Below are positions 10,101 through 23,803 of a stretch of DNA of 64,000 bases, piece by piece; positions within the stretch are counted from its first letter, which is position 1, and the number at the start of each line of letters is the position of its first letter. The DNA is taken from assembly GCF_018691265.1 (NCBI RefSeq), contig NW_024881322.1, forward strand, positions 18,223,107 to 18,287,106. The letters run 5' to 3'. Position numbers and translations under genes: made by a program. Under the pieces are notes generated by a model. It was not told the DNA's origin and ran no database searches. It saw only the letters and a list, made by a program, of their open reading frames with translations. The stretch comes from Tyto alba. Taxonomy: Eukaryota > Chordata > Aves > Strigiformes > Tytonidae.

Positions 10101-13100
10101 ACTGTACCTTCTAATATTGTCCTAAAGCATTTATTCACTGCTGATATGACTATGACATTGCCAAATACCAAATAAATACCAAATCTACAGTTTTAGCAGC
10201 AAACTTTTCTGATAGAAGCCCCCATTCCCTCCCAAATTGTACGCCGTCTTTCATTTCCTGGACTCTCTCAGAATCACAGCATCAGATAACACCACTGCAG
10301 AGGTGCTCAGTTATTTTAATGGGGCTCAAATTTACAATATGTAACATATCATTTAGTTCTGTATGCAACTCAAATCATTTTTAACAAGACATTAGAGTGA
10401 TATATTTTACTGGTAATAGCATTTATGCTTACTCTAGAAGACATTTAAAATTGCATAACTATTAATAACATAAATTCGATTTAGAGTTAAGTTTTATGGT
10501 AAACCGATTTGGAATAAATATACATCATATAGGCCTACAAACTGATGGTCACTCAGCATATTCAGAATCCGGTACAATTACATTTACAAGCAAATTGTTT
10601 GCTCTCTAGCAAACTTGAAGGGGTTTGTTTGGACTGAGAAGAAGGGTAACAAGTGAAGACAGATTGTTTACCTTCTTGTGGAACAGCTTAATGGGTAAGC
10701 CACTGCTATCTACAACACCCTTCCAACATAAATTGTGCAGAGTTGTGATCCACTGATCGATCCATACATTGTATATTCAGAGCTGCTCCTATCAACTCTG
10801 CCTCCAAAACATTCTTGCATGCACTTCTGACATGCCTTCCCTTTCTGTCTAGCATGGAAATTTATCATTTTCAGAGCATTTTAGGGTTATGTCTTCCAGG
10901 AGAGCTTAAAAGGTTTGCCCTAGATTTCAGTTTTCTTTGCTTGTGAAAACTAGTAGCTTCCTAGAACTATACAGCATATCTAGTACATTTTTCCTTTTTG
11001 CACCGTGTTCATCGCAGACCATTTGCATTTTAAGGATGCCCCATCTTCGTCTTTCTTTTCTTTCCATTGTTGGCAGGAACAGTTTTCATCTCTAAATCTC
11101 ACTAACATGAGTAAAACTTGCTGCATAGTAACCAAAGTATTTGTGTCCTGGCAAAGCTCTAAGAATGGATACAATTGCAAACAAGTAAAGTAAAATGTCA
11201 GCAATATCAATTACAAGCTTGTTAATCTTTTTTTTTTTATTTTATTTTTTTCAAATGACAGTGACAGTGAAAGTATATACAAAATACTGTAGAAATGCAC
11301 TGCTGTTAACTATGTGCTGAATTTCTACATTCTTCCTTACTCCTTTGGTATGAAGAAGGAAAGAGGCTTTATTTCCCAAGTTTGAATTTGAGCTAACCGG
11401 AAAAGAAACTTATGCTTTTCTTTTACTCTTATGTACTTCAGCTGAACACATTTGATATGGAAATTCTCAAGAAAATAGACTTCATACTGCCATTTTATAA
11501 AGTCATTTTTCAGGGGAGAAGAGCAGGAAGCACTTTGAATTTTTACTCAAACATTAATCAAATGGGGCAAGTCCAAATAATGTTCCAGTGCAACTTGTAA
11601 GTGGCTGTGAGCCTTATGCAGTTTAAGCAGAGCAAGAGTGAAAATAACAAAATTATGTATATAATCCCAAAACATTCTATGTTTCATATGGTGTTTATGT
11701 AAAGTGGAATGCAGGTGAGTTTTGATATATACTACTCTTAAATGTTAAGCAAATATTTGGGCAGTATAAAACTGGACAAGCTCAACATTTCAGGACTAGC
11801 TCAGGCAAATTCTAGCCTTCTACTCAGAACTATTATTTTGTTAACTTTTCTTAGTATAGGGAACTCACATTTTCTTCTCATAGGAGGATTTTAGTTTGGG
11901 GCCATGCTTGGAGGAAAAGGCCATAGGACAGAATTATTAGAAGGAGGCTCTTAGGAGGTCTGCATTACATCCTTACTGCTCCCTCTGAAGCCTACAAATG
12001 AGCCTGGTAGGAGAAGAATTGAAGGAGATTTAACTGGAACTTTGGAAGAGCTTCACAGGGAGACGTGAGCATCAGTCCCTGGAGCAGTTTTAATTTATGA
12101 TACTGCATGCATAAACCCATCTACCAGTCCAGTGTTCAGGGGACTTGAGAGGATATTCAGACCTGCTTGCTATACCTGTCCTGCTCATCAGAGGACACAT
12201 CGCAGAATCAGAAAAAATTTACTTGTTGTTTGCTGAAATAATGCAAAAATTATTTCTGCCTTTAATTTTATGTGATTATAAATAAGAGTAAGTAAATAAT
12301 AACCAAGGACTCCAGGAAATTTGCCTTTATAGAATTAGTCTACTAAAGCAATAGATAGACTTATTTTAACATGTTGCATTTCATTTTGTTTAAAAGTTTT
12401 ATTACTTTGTCATATATTCTTTTGAAACGATTTGAGCAGCACAAAGGAATTTAAACATTCTCTTGAGTGTAGATAGGAAATGTTAATTTAGTGAATTCTA
12501 CAGCCTTTGTGAATTTTCTTTTTTAATTGTTTTTGGTTGGTAATGGTGAACTCTGATCAAAGCAATCACATTGGTTATTTCCAAATTTGCGACAATATAT
12601 ATTTAATGCGAGTTATGAATTTATCCTAAGTAGGTGGAGCAGCAGCCATAAAAAATGACATTCTAATTAGTTTTCATGGTATCAAGCAACATATTAGCTA
12701 TAGGCTTGGGATTTTTTTCTGTGTAGTATTTGCTGGTGACAGTTTCACAACAGCAAGTACAAACTTGTCTTATTACAGTATCGTTATATAGGAAGAATTA
12801 AATTCCATTTGGGATAGCCATCAGATTTAGGAAAAGCCTCTAAAAGTTCCCTCAGGGCAAAGATCTGATGTTTCATAGCAATTCAGTACCTACAGTTGCT
12901 TAATGAAAGTGTGCTCTCTACATTTGTTTCTATGTACACATAGCATAAACACTTTTAATCTGGCATTGCAACTGACAATATTGCAACTACAGATATTTAT
13001 AATATACCATGGGATTGAGGTTTTTTTAAAGTAGGTTCCTTTCACTGCCCTCTAGTTTCTGAGTATGCATCTAATGTTTTCAAAAATTTTCCAATGCAAT

Positions 13101-13140
13101 CATTAAAGCTAAGAGCATCTTCTTTTTATTATTTTCTTCT
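7190..13140. other. Long unique AT-rich stretch
   Basis: No gene and no recognised transposable element over about 6 kb. Open frames are short (76 codons or fewer) and lack motifs. One low-complexity patch (8604-8673) is listed separately. A 12-of-14 match to the CTCF core lies at 13045-13058 but is too weak to call. Confidence 0.5.
8604..8673. repeat. Degenerate (AAAT/AGAT)n low-complexity tract
   Basis: Irregular repeats of AAATA and AGATA words. A minus-strand open frame across it (8489-8698) encodes a phenylalanine/isoleucine/tyrosine-rich string caused by the repeat and is not a gene. Confidence 0.75.
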
Positions 13141-13151
13141 TTTTCTTCTTC

Positions 13152-13174
13152 TTTTTTTTTTTTTTTTTTTTTTT
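13152..13174. repeat. poly(T) run after a TTC-rich stretch
   Basis: About 23 T residues preceded by (TTCTTCTT)-like sequence. On the minus strand it reads as poly(A), but no retrotransposed body is recognisable beside it. Confidence 0.85.
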
Positions 13175-13529
13175 AATTTTTGGTGGGACTGAGAAGGATT
13201 TGAGGGAAGATAAAATTTCTGCATATTTCTGTACCTCCAGGAGCTGGATATTTTACACAGTTAAAAAGACTAAGGATAAGATCCCAAGAGCTGGAAACAG
13301 TAAAAGTTTAGTCTTTCTGCATGGGGAAACTAAAACTGATAGTGAGAATTAGTCATGGTCTCATTCAAATGAGGCAGAAATGATCACACATTTGTCTGAA
13401 GCTCTCTTCCCTAGTTATCGTGCAGCAGGACTGCATGCACATCACTTCAGACAATAAAGAGATCCAGCCCATACTGATTAGACACAATATTACCATTTTA
13501 TACCTATTGAAGGACAAGAGATTGACAAC

Positions 13530-13550
13530 AAAAAAAAAAAAAAAAAAAAA
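13530..13550. repeat. poly(A) run
   Basis: About 21 A residues, followed by GAAAAAGAAAAG. A simple tract with no associated gene body. Confidence 0.85.
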
Positions 13551-13699
13551 GAAAAAGAAAAGCCTTTAAATTCACTCAGTTGTCTCAGTTGTTAAGCACA
13601 TACATTCCTTTTCCATCCTTGATCTCAGGAGGCTGATATAAATTATTTTTCTCCTCTCATCTTTTTACCACCCATTTTTATCCATTCTGTTTCTTTCTC

Positions 13700-14600
13700 T
13701 GTTTAAAGAAAATGAATCCCCGTGTGATGTTTCCAGTGCAGGTTCATTAATACAGCTGTCCCGGTGTCCCTGAGTGCCGTGCCTTGGTTGGCACTGCCCG
13801 GGCAGAAGCATGGTTCCTGCGTGATGATCTCCCAGCTACAGCGAAGCAGTCATTGATTCGAGCCAGCTCACGCTTTCATCTCCTCCTCTCCCCTCCATCC
13901 ATTTCTAAGCAGTGGCACCGGGCTCCTTGCAGCAGACAGTCAGAAAGGAAGGGAGTGAAAATGAGATTTTAGAAACCTGTGAGGCCTGACTTGTACTTTT
14001 CAGAGGGTATGACAAACCTTTCTCTTTAGGCATGTGATCAAAATGCAGCCTGACGGCTTTCTTGGAGAATTAATAGTGGTTTCAGCACTGTGCACCAAGT
14101 CTGATCATAAGCCATGAATGTTGCCAGACCCCGTGTTCAAATTATCTTTAGTAATGTGAATCAAGTAAATACAGGACTGCTGTCTCTGCATTTAAGAAGG
14201 CTCATTTGTCTGGAATCTGTCTATGTTAGTGAGGTAAAAAGAAGAGCTGAAAGCAGTGCTTAAGTACCTCTTGCTGTATCTTTCTCTCAAAGAGATTTTC
14301 TACCTAAAGAAAATTCTGATCTGAAAACTGATTATATAAGGAAGTCATCTGACATTCTGGAGATTTGTTTGCTCAAGACCACCTACTAATGTGAGCGTTG
14401 AAATGCTGTCTGCTCTCTTTTCTGCTGGCTTGGTCCGAGAGCGCCTATACTCCAGCGAGGGTAAGGGCTGGGATCGTCACTGACTCATCAATCATGGACA
14501 GGTTGCTAACTAATTTCCATTATAGTGTCCATCTGTGCACCCCGTTCTGCAGGGACAAAGAGCCACTCTGTAATTATGGATAGGCCCTTAATTATACCTG
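13700..14600. other. Possible conserved non-coding block
   Basis: The base composition is more even than in the flanks, there is little low-complexity sequence, and several TAAT/ATTA homeodomain-type words occur (about 14500-14600). No long open frame or clear exon. The look is that of vertebrate conserved regulatory DNA, but this is a subjective reading and conservation cannot be tested here. Confidence 0.2.
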
Positions 14601-17600
14601 AGAAACTTCATGAACAGAAATAAGGACACACAGATCAAACTTTGATAAGTATTTAACCAGCCATAGGTTTCACAGCAGGTTATGGATTTTGAGCCAGAGA
14701 GAAATGTTACCTATGTTACCTGGGCCATGTGTATAAGACTTGTAAGGAGAGAAAGAAGGGGATTATTTTTTTTTCACTAAACAAAATAAAATGCCTAATT
14801 TTGAAAGTCAGTTTTGAGAATGGAAACACACATCAAAGAAAATTGTGGATAAATAAATTAACAGGTATGTATAGTCACAAAACTAAATTAAATCTCTAAA
14901 GAATCTTCTAGATATAATGTACAAAATGATTTTGAGAAATTAGAAAACTTATGTTATGTAGATTCCAAAACAACATCTAGGATTTCCACACTATTTTCTC
15001 TCCCTGTGTCCTTTTAACTAAATGTCCTGGGTAACTGAAGGTCTTGAGCCCTTGGATGGTATGTAATCTAGAGTCTTTATTGTCATTTAAGTGAGAACAC
15101 ATGCAGCATATCTAGCATTTGCTCTCCCAGATGAATTGTAAAATATGTTTTCACTTGGGGTGAAAACAGTTGTAGGTTACTAAAGGCCAACCTGTAGCTA
15201 CCTGAACCATACCTAATCCAGAGGAATCACAGAGGATCTGTTTATTTCAACAGTGCCACTCAAGTTACCTTTACAGTTTGTGAGAGGAAGGTTAAAGTCA
15301 GACCCTCAGGAATAGAGGGTTCAAAGAGCTAAGACACTGAGTCAACATTTCATTTGGAAATATCTATCTTTAAAAAGAATGTCATAAAAGCCTATATTTA
15401 TTAATACAGCATTTGGGAGCTTTTAGATTCTGTAGCAGAGAGCTAATGTTACTGCAAAAGAAGTTTATGCAGTATTACACTCTGAAAATTACTGGTTTAA
15501 GGTTAGTAAGACACACAGGCATGTGTCAGAGTTGCAATATAAACATGATTTAAAGTTATTTAGTAGGAGCAATTGATATTTGCAGTATCAATCAAAGATT
15601 TCAACAGCTATTGCCACCACACACACTGAAAGAATGATACAAAAGTGTTAGGATCCAAAGACACAGACAAAATATTGGTGAAATATGTGAACATAGTGAA
15701 CTGTCATGGCTTGAATTGAGTCTTCTGATAAATATGTCCCAGTCCTTCAGTCATATTTGCCCCAGAAAATCCAAACTGTAGTCAGCTTCCATGGGGGTGT
15801 AACCATCTGCTTTTACTAGCTGGACTTTCAGCTAAGATTATTTAGAAGATGCTTGTCTGTTACTAATAGCACTTATTACGACAACATCAGCTTTAAAAAT
15901 GCAATCTGTTTTCCACCATCTATCATTTATTTACTCTTTGATTTCATTCCCTGTGAGTAATAGACAGGCTCTCTCGTTACTGGCAGTTCTACTTTCTGAT
16001 TTCATATGCTACTACAGCACTTCTTAAAAAATTGCATCATTGCAATAATTACAGTGTAATGAAAAGACTGTATGTTCTTATGCAGTTTAAAAAGAAAAAT
16101 AATAACCAGGTTCTTGCTTTTTTTCATTTAATCCATGTCTGATCCCCCCATTTTTGCACTGTCTGTCTTGATGAGACTGGTGAGGATGTCAGTCGTTTTT
16201 CTTTATTTTACTTACAATTCCATTAAAGAGTTGCTAAGGCGAAAGCTGAAATTTTAAAACTCAGGACTAATATGACAGTGTGACTTTAATTTGCGATTTT
16301 GCTTTCATACTGAGGTTATGGCAAGATTTATCACATTTCATAAGATTCCTTTTTTACTGACTAGAGTTCATTTGCTATGCCAGGTGGAAAGGAGATATTG
16401 CCAGGAAGATTGATGATAATGTCCTGGGGAACTCTGGTCCCAATTTTGTCATGGACTTAGACTTATCAAAGTAAATAGTTCTGATTTTCTGTCAGTTGCC
16501 TCCTACATGCAATGTGGAATTAGGATGACAATATTTAATCAACTTAAGTGGACATCATTAGACTTAAGATATCTATTAAAACTCTGTGTTGTGATTCTCA
16601 GGAAGTGCAGTGAAGACTTAAATCTGGGGCTGGAGGTACTGAGCTGTGTATTGCTTAGTTTATAGAGTGGAGAACCTGGAAGAGGAAAAAAGCCCAGCAT
16701 TCCTAGCACTTTATGGCAGTTTTTCAAAGCAGTGCAGGTCTGTTTGCAAAGACCATAAGCTGCTTCAGCCTGAAGAGAATTATTCCTTGAATGACTGTGG
16801 CCACATTAAACCTTTTCATATGGCCAGCATGGCTTGTAAGGAGATACTTCCAGACCTGAAAACTAAAGAAATGTAGAGGGCAATAATTTCTTAGTAGCAA
16901 TATTTTTTGTTGCTATATTCACAATTTATTATTTGACTTCCATCATCCCAGCCCATGGTTTTGCATCACACTTGAACAAAGAAGTCAAGCACCGTGATGG
17001 TGTAAATATGTATATGACCCAGAGTAAATAACCTCTTCTGACTGAGAAGGCTCAACATTAGGAGAAGCAAAAGCCTGCAATGTACCAAATATAATCTAAT
17101 AGCATGAAGCTCTTCTTTTTGGTTACAGGTGCGTTATATAAGCAGGCTTGAAAGACATCTATCTTGGATTGCACAACTTTTCCTTTTCCCATGAGAAACC
17201 AGACTCATTAATGATTTCCAGGACAGTGCTTTCCAGAAACAATGAAGAACATGATCTCTGGATAGTATGGATGGAATATTATCTGTAAATTTGAATAATA
17301 TGTCTCCAGACAATTCAGCAGCACCTGTGATACTAAAATCATCTATTTATATTCCACACTTCATGTTTTGGACAGCTCAGTGGGCTGCATGTTCCATCAT
17401 TCTGACATACTGAAACAGAGCTCAATGTCACTCAGTGGAACAATGATAATTAGCTGCTGGGATTGACATTTTTGCTAAACCATCACATATTCATCTATTT
17501 AAAACTAAGGATATAAACACAGTTTTTTAATTACCTAAATTAAATGGGTTATCTGAGTACCTGTATTTCTTTATGACCAAACAGAAATGCATTATTTCAA

Positions 17601-17866
17601 CTAACATGTTCACTTCTGTTCAGAGATGCCCAGGAATTATTCATGTTGGACTAAATCAACAACCCTGTCTGAATGTTCAGCACTTCCATTAAACTCACTG
17701 AAAAACCTGATGTGCAAGTCCATACCTGTTGGACTACAGTACACAAGAGTTGCTGAACCAGGTTCAATAACACAATCACACTTATTTACAATATTCAGTA
17801 AAAGAATTGCAGTAAAATTACAGTATGTCATGATGGAAAAGGCAAGTTATTGAAAGCTCGGAAAGG
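14601..17866. other. Unique AT-rich stretch
   Basis: No gene or recognised mobile element. Open frames are short (16646-16876, 76 codons, is the longest) without domain signals. Confidence 0.5.
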
Positions 17867-18002
<136 letters not shown>

Positions 18003-18519
18003 AATGATTGTGAACTTATAAATTTTAGTATAGGTTTCTACAAGCCACTGACTTTAATGGGAACGGCACAGATACTCTCTAATCTCCCAGGGCATCACCA
18101 CAGCACAGCAAGACTGTTGGACTCAGACCATGTTTCTGGTGGGCAATCCCATCAGTTAGACAACAGGCACAAGTGCTTGGTGTTGCTTCAGCACATCCAG
18201 CTCCATTCTCTGGAGACAGCTGGCACTGTCCCAAAGTGTCGGAAGCTGACCACTTCTTGAGCTGTCATCTCTATGATTTAGAGAGGAAGGCACATCCTTG
18301 TACAAATGCTTTCTTCCTTTTTGTCTTCAGCTTAATTAACAATGCCATAATTCCATCCTGAATATATTTTTGGGGCTATTTGACCTGTATTACTCCACTT
18401 TTTTTTGTCCCTCTTTTTGAAAAATAGCACCATGCAAATAGATATCTTAAAGGAAAAAAATGTATCACAAATTGCAAAAATGTAAACTGGTCTTATTAAG
18501 GCAGTCAGATTATATTATT

Positions 18520-18725
18520 TTACATATATAAAACATATATATATATAACCTCCTTATAATATATATTATAAGCATTATATCATATCATTAATATCATATA
18601 TCATATCAATAACATTATTTACAATATTATTTATATTAATTTATTATTATATTTATTATATTATATTATATTACATTATATTACATTACGTTACATTACA
18701 TTATATTACATTACATTATGCTTAT
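18520..18725. repeat. AT-rich tract with (TTATA)n and (TTACA)n pentanucleotides
   Basis: Begins as alternating AT, passes through ATATC repeats and ends in TTATA and TTACA pentamers. Very low GC and strongly self-complementary. Likely a degenerated microsatellite. Confidence 0.85.
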
Positions 18726-19360
18726 AAAGCAGTCAAATTTCATTATGCATATGTTATAAGAGTAATTGCCTTTTGCAGTTGCAAGGCATTCTATTTGTGT
18801 GCTGGAGATACTCGTGGAGACACAGCACATAACAAACTGTCTCTCAGCTCAAGAAAAATAGGCTGAAACCATTGCCACCATGTTAATTCAGACAATAAAG
18901 AAGTAATTAAATGTCTTTAACTGCCTGACTTTTAACTATCTCTCATTCAAATTACTTTTCACCTATTATTCATTTTTACTCTTATTGTAAATGTATCAAT
19001 CTTGTAAATGTTCGTGTTTGGTGTGCTCTTTCCTGATAAGTCAGGCTAGGGACATTCCTTGGAAAAATGGGAGACTATGTGCTCTCTGACTTTGTGAAGA
19101 GGTTAGGCAGATAGACTGTAAGGAGCACAATGTTGAGAGTAGAAGGAAATGAAGAAATGAAATAGGCTTAGGATTCAATATAGTCTTGAAAATAACATTA
19201 CGAAAATAGGTGGTCTGGGAAAAATCAATAATGTGAGCTGGAAATTACTCCGTCCAGTGTGGTAAAACCCACTATTAAGATGATGGTCAGTTCCTGAAAA
19301 GGCTGATATAAAACAAATCCCTCTCCTACCAGCATCTAAGTCCTCCTGTAAACTGTTCAT
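18726..19360. other. Unique spacer between simple repeats
   Basis: No gene or mobile element recognised between the AT tract and the (CCTC)n array. Confidence 0.5.
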
Positions 19361-19429
19361 CCTCCCTCCCTCCCTCCCTCCCTCCCTCCCTCCCTCCCTC
19401 CCTCCCTCCCTCCCTCCCTCCCTCCCTCC
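19361..19429. repeat. (CCTC)n / (GAGG)n microsatellite, about 17 units
   Basis: A perfect tetranucleotide array of 69 bases. The minus strand is purine-only with GGG runs every four bases, a sequence able to form G-quadruplex or triplex structures. Minus-strand frames across it encode a Gly-Gly-Arg-Glu repeat (19175-19492 and 19326-19571), produced by the repeat itself. Confidence 0.97.
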
Positions 19430-22400
19430 AGCCACTCTCTTGCCAGTGCATATACTGGGGCAGGAGGAAGGGGCTCCTTGTCCCACTATCATGGTTGCAA
19501 TTCCGGAACTGGTTAATGATCGCAGGCAGCATATGGTCTGTGAACAAGAGGTTTCTTGTTCTTAAAAACAAAGATCAGGTGCTGGAAATGAGAGCTTGAA
19601 AGTAATGTGTAAATGATAGAAAATCAATCAAGGGAGGACATGATATAGAGGTGGTGAGCCAGACAGCACAGGAGAGATTTTGAGGAACAGATAATATAGC
19701 CTGCAACTCAAAGCTTGCTTCTGGGAGGGGGGAGGAATGAACATGACATGAGAGCAGCTGGACAGTCATACAGCTCCCATATTGGTAGCCTGCATTCACC
19801 AGGATCTGCAAGCTTTCCTGGGAATGCTCTGAGTTTCTAAAACAGGTCCATGTCCTGCTCCACAGCTCACATCTGCGAAGGTGTTTGGGTAATTTATTCC
19901 TGTTTAAGAATTTACCCATCCAAATTAGTAGCAATTCATGGGATGTTATCTAGTTTGAGCAGAGGGCAGAGCTCTGATTTAGAGTATTTCACTGAAATTA
20001 AAAATATCTGAAGTGCTTACATAGGAATTTAGTGCCTCAAACTATCTAAGCACTTTTCTGATCTGAGAGAGAAATCTGCCTTCTGTGCCACCTAGATTGC
20101 TGCTGGTTTAATCCACAGACTGAAGATGTTTGAATAAGAGGCAAAATAATTATGGGAGCAATTTCTTTCTTTAAAAATCAGGGATTGGGGATGTAACAGG
20201 TATTCTTAAAATAGATGTAGGGTTTCCTGTAACTCACATCTCACTATGACAGTCCTGAATAAAGAAATAACAGCAAAATTAGGGTAGCCATTGAGTAAAG
20301 TGCTTACTTTACCCAAACAATTTTGAGTACAATATAGGATCATATATTTCCACTGCTGTGACATGTATATCGCAATGCAGTATTTTTCCCTACACACCCT
20401 TTTTTTGTACAGGTTTTGTCTCCATATATTCAAATGTTACCAGCCCCCAGTGGACAACATCAAAATGGTTTGTTGGAGATAAAGAATAAAATATGAATGA
20501 CAAACATTTACTATAACCCTATGGGGAAAATACAGGCAGCATATAATCTCTTGTCCAATTTACATTATAGAGGGATATTTTTGTGTTGTGCTTGTAAATT
20601 CACATGAATATTTATTTCCGCAGACTGTGTCTTCCTTTCACCCTGAAAGCTCTCAAAATATCTATCCAGATTTTTATTCTTCTCTTTCATTATAATAAAA
20701 TTAGTTGGCTTGCTAATTCCCTAATTTAACATTATTTGAATGGTACAGATGCTTTCTATGGTACATGACAGTGAATGTGTGCTGATTTTGCTCATAATAA
20801 CCAATGCACAGTGGGGCTGCTCTTCTCACATTGGGGATGGTCAGGAAATGTGGACTACAGGTTGTAGGTATTAATAATGGCTTTCATGTACTAATCCTAA
20901 ATGCTGTCTTTTCCACTTTTTATGACTATGGGTATTTCATTAGAATTAGCAGAACTGTGTTTCTGTAGGAAACTGCTAATCCTTGTCTCAGTGCTGTTGA
21001 AATGCATAATGCTGTTTCCTACATATGCAAAGAAATATCCTTCTGTACACTGAATCTGTTGTGTGTGAGAAAAGCTAGTGATAAAAAGCAACTCCTCCTG
21101 CCATTGCAAGCCAGACTGCATGTTTGGGAAGGTACAATTTTCAAAGGGAATTATAAATTCTTCTACAAGACAGATAAATTCTGTGGCCAAGGTTTTCAGC
21201 TGAACTGGAGCATGAAGATTTAACAACCTAGCACCTTTAAAAAACACACATCAGGTCCCCTCAAAGTTGCCAGATTTTAAATACTGTGGAAAGTTTTGTA
21301 TGCAATGCTGGTTTGTGGATCTTTAAGGTGTTTTCATACATCTCTCTATGAGGTGTAAAAATTTTCCAGCTTCTTATTTGTGAATATAATTCTCATCTGA
21401 ATTCAGAATGTTAAAAAAAAAAAAAAAAAACAACACAACAGTAGGTTTACTGGAGTTGAAGACCATGAAAACTAGACTACTAAACCTATATTTCAGAAGT
21501 GTTTTCCACCACTTAGTTCATTTTGATAAAATTGGCTACTTCCATAAATATCCAAGAATAAGAACTTAAGAATCTATTTTCAGGCTTGTTAGTCTGTCAA
21601 TTTTCTTCTTGATCCCCCTGTTCATAGAGAACCAGAGTATAGTAACACATCTTTGAAGGTGATGAATATGTTGTGTGTTAGAAAGCATGCATGAGAAAAT
21701 AGTATTCAGTGTGTCTAAAAAACTATTTTTGCTTATTTATAGCAAAATTTTTCTATTTATAGAAAACTTTCCAGGCAGACACTATCAATTTTAAACTGTT
21801 GGTGGATAAGAGCAATGGTAAAAATATCAGATGTTTGATTTGTACCTTTCTTGTGCCTGCTTTTTTAGTGTACATTTCACATGTATTTCCAGAGCTGTGA
21901 AAGAAAGCAAGTTGCCTAGGGCATTCAAGAGCAGCAGCAAAAGTGGGATGAATTGTCCTTTTCCATGTCCCTCAAGCTGTCTGGGACCAAAGGGACAATT
22001 TGCTGGTCTGTGCCCAGCACAGCTAAGAAAGTTTGCAGCTGAGTGACTTCCAAAGATTGGAATTCTGGAAGTGGTTGCTATACAGTATTTTTACCTCTTG
22101 GGGAATACTGAAAGAGAAATTTGTAGAACATGGAGACCACTAAAGAAATGTGAAAATTAATGAATGACATGCAGAAATGTCATGAAGACCATTACTGTGA
22201 TAAAAAGGTTGATTTTTATTCCATTTGCAATTGGTATTAAGAATTTGAGCTTAAAGAATAAATCTACTCCCATACAACCATAATGCTGTATTTTATCTTT
22301 GGATGCTTCTTGTGGTCCACACAGACCTCTTGAGCTTTGGTCTTCCAGTTCATATTATCAGAGGGAGTGTTACATCAGGTATAATTTATCAGAGTGTGAC

Positions 22401-22540
22401 TCTTGCTCCCACATCAGACTGGCCCAGTGACAGAATTTCCTGCCAATCACACTGTCTGACACAGAGAGATCACCCAGACAGGGTATTTCCATGCGACCAC
22501 TGGAGAAGCCCAGGAAGCAGATTATGAATCTGAGAATTTA
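19430..22540. other. Unique stretch without a supported gene
   Basis: Frames of up to 119 codons occur (19575-19934 minus, 20897-21247 minus) but lack recognisable motifs, and I see no paired splice sites in frame. No mobile element recognised. A short A-run lies at about 21413-21430. Confidence 0.45.
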
Positions 22541-23640
22541 AATCTGCCTGGAGCTCTTCCTTCTGCTCCAGGAAGGGAACAGGCTGTCAGAGAATTCCTC
22601 CTGCTCCAGCCTGCCTCCTTCCCTTCCAGCTGTCTGTCCTCACCTGCCACAGACCCTATTCTTCTTTTGCACAGTACTAGGTGATCATTTTTTCCTGGTT
22701 TATGAAATAAATCTGTGCATTTTACAAAGGACATTTTATTGGGTTTTGTGGTTATTGCAAGGCAGCAAGCACAAGGGGCTTGTCAGGGGCTGCGCAGAAC
22801 CTTTATTTCAGAGAAGTTACAATGTGGTTTGAGACACAGTGGTTGAAAGCCACCGGGAAAGCAGAGTGAAAGAAAAGTGTTGAAGGAAGGCTGGGGAATG
22901 AAGACTGAGTCCCAGCACTGACATGGGGCAGCATGACAGGGGAAGAGACATGGACAGTCAAGACGAATTACTGGCAGGACAAGTGTCAGGAGATGACACC
23001 AGAGCAGCTGTCACTCAGCTGCTGTAGGTCAGGCCCTCTGCCTTTATTTGCTCAATGCATCCTGTTGGATATAGTGCCACACCAATTACCCACTGATCTT
23101 TCGTGGGTGAAGAGTGCTGCCTTCTGGTAATCAGTGTCTGGACAGTCACAAGAGACATCTCAGCAGGCTCTGAACTCACCGTGCCCGGTTCCCCAGCTCC
23201 AGATCCCACAGGCAGTAGCTTTTAGGACTACCTCTTGTCTTTAAATGGCTGTCAGGAAGCTACTGCAAGCTTGACTGGCACTACCAGGGAGTTTGGGCTT
23301 TCCTTTCTAAAGCACAGGGAAGAGAAACTGGTAAGCAGTTCCCCAAAGGGCTGTGGGGGCTCGGGAGGGGTGCAAAGGCGCTGCAGAGGGACCCGCAGCT
23401 GTGCTGCAGGCAGTGTCACACAGCCACAGGGAGAGCGGCTCCGAAGGAGGCAGCGAGGAGGCCAAGGCTGAACCTCCTTGGGAAGCCATGTCGCCACCCC
23501 TTACTGCCCTCCTTATGCAACACAAACATGGGGGCTATAAACCAGGCAAAGCACCCACAGCCCCTGAGTAACCAGAGTTGCAGGAGGCTTGAAACACGCT
23601 CACTGGGAAGAACATGCACAGGTTGGCGATCTGATGTAAC
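22540..23640. other. GC-richer patch of unknown origin
   Basis: GC and CpG content rise compared with both flanks, most clearly at 23340-23560. Several short frames overlap in this part on both strands (for example 23252-23497 minus and 23353-23571 plus), which is expected of GC-rich sequence and not evidence of a gene. AATAAA words occur on both strands near 22707 and 22800. It could be an old retroelement remnant, a non-coding exon or a small regulatory island. I do not recognise a family. Confidence 0.3.
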
Positions 23641-23789
23641 AGGGCATTAAATTGCCCATCCTTTTGCTATTCAAACAGATGAGAAAAAAAAGCTGACCTA
23701 AAAAGCGAAACAATTTGTTGACACTTCCTTAGATATAAAGGCAAAACACCTTACCTCCTGCTTTGCCTTTTACAAAAGCTTGTACCCTG

Positions 23790-23803
23790 CTGCCATCTGG
23801 AGG
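23790..23803 (-). promoter_or_regulatory. CTCF-like core motif
   Basis: On the + strand ctgccatctggagg matches the reverse form of the CTCF core at 13 of 14 positions by eye. The region is unique sequence beside the GC-richer patch. Single-motif matches are common by chance, so occupancy is not claimed. Confidence 0.3.

Noticed and set aside
13785..13865. tRNA-like A-box and B-box words (tggcactg and gattcgagcc)
   Set aside because: Both boxes have mismatches and no acceptor stem or cloverleaf could be drawn.
19175..19571. Arg-Glu-Gly-Gly repeat protein on the minus strand
   Set aside because: Produced by the (GAGG)n microsatellite; flanking residues show no protein features.
23252..23619. 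Overlapping frames on both strands in the GC-rich patch
   Set aside because: Low stop-codon density is expected in GC-rich sequence; no motif, no splice sites and no consistent frame.
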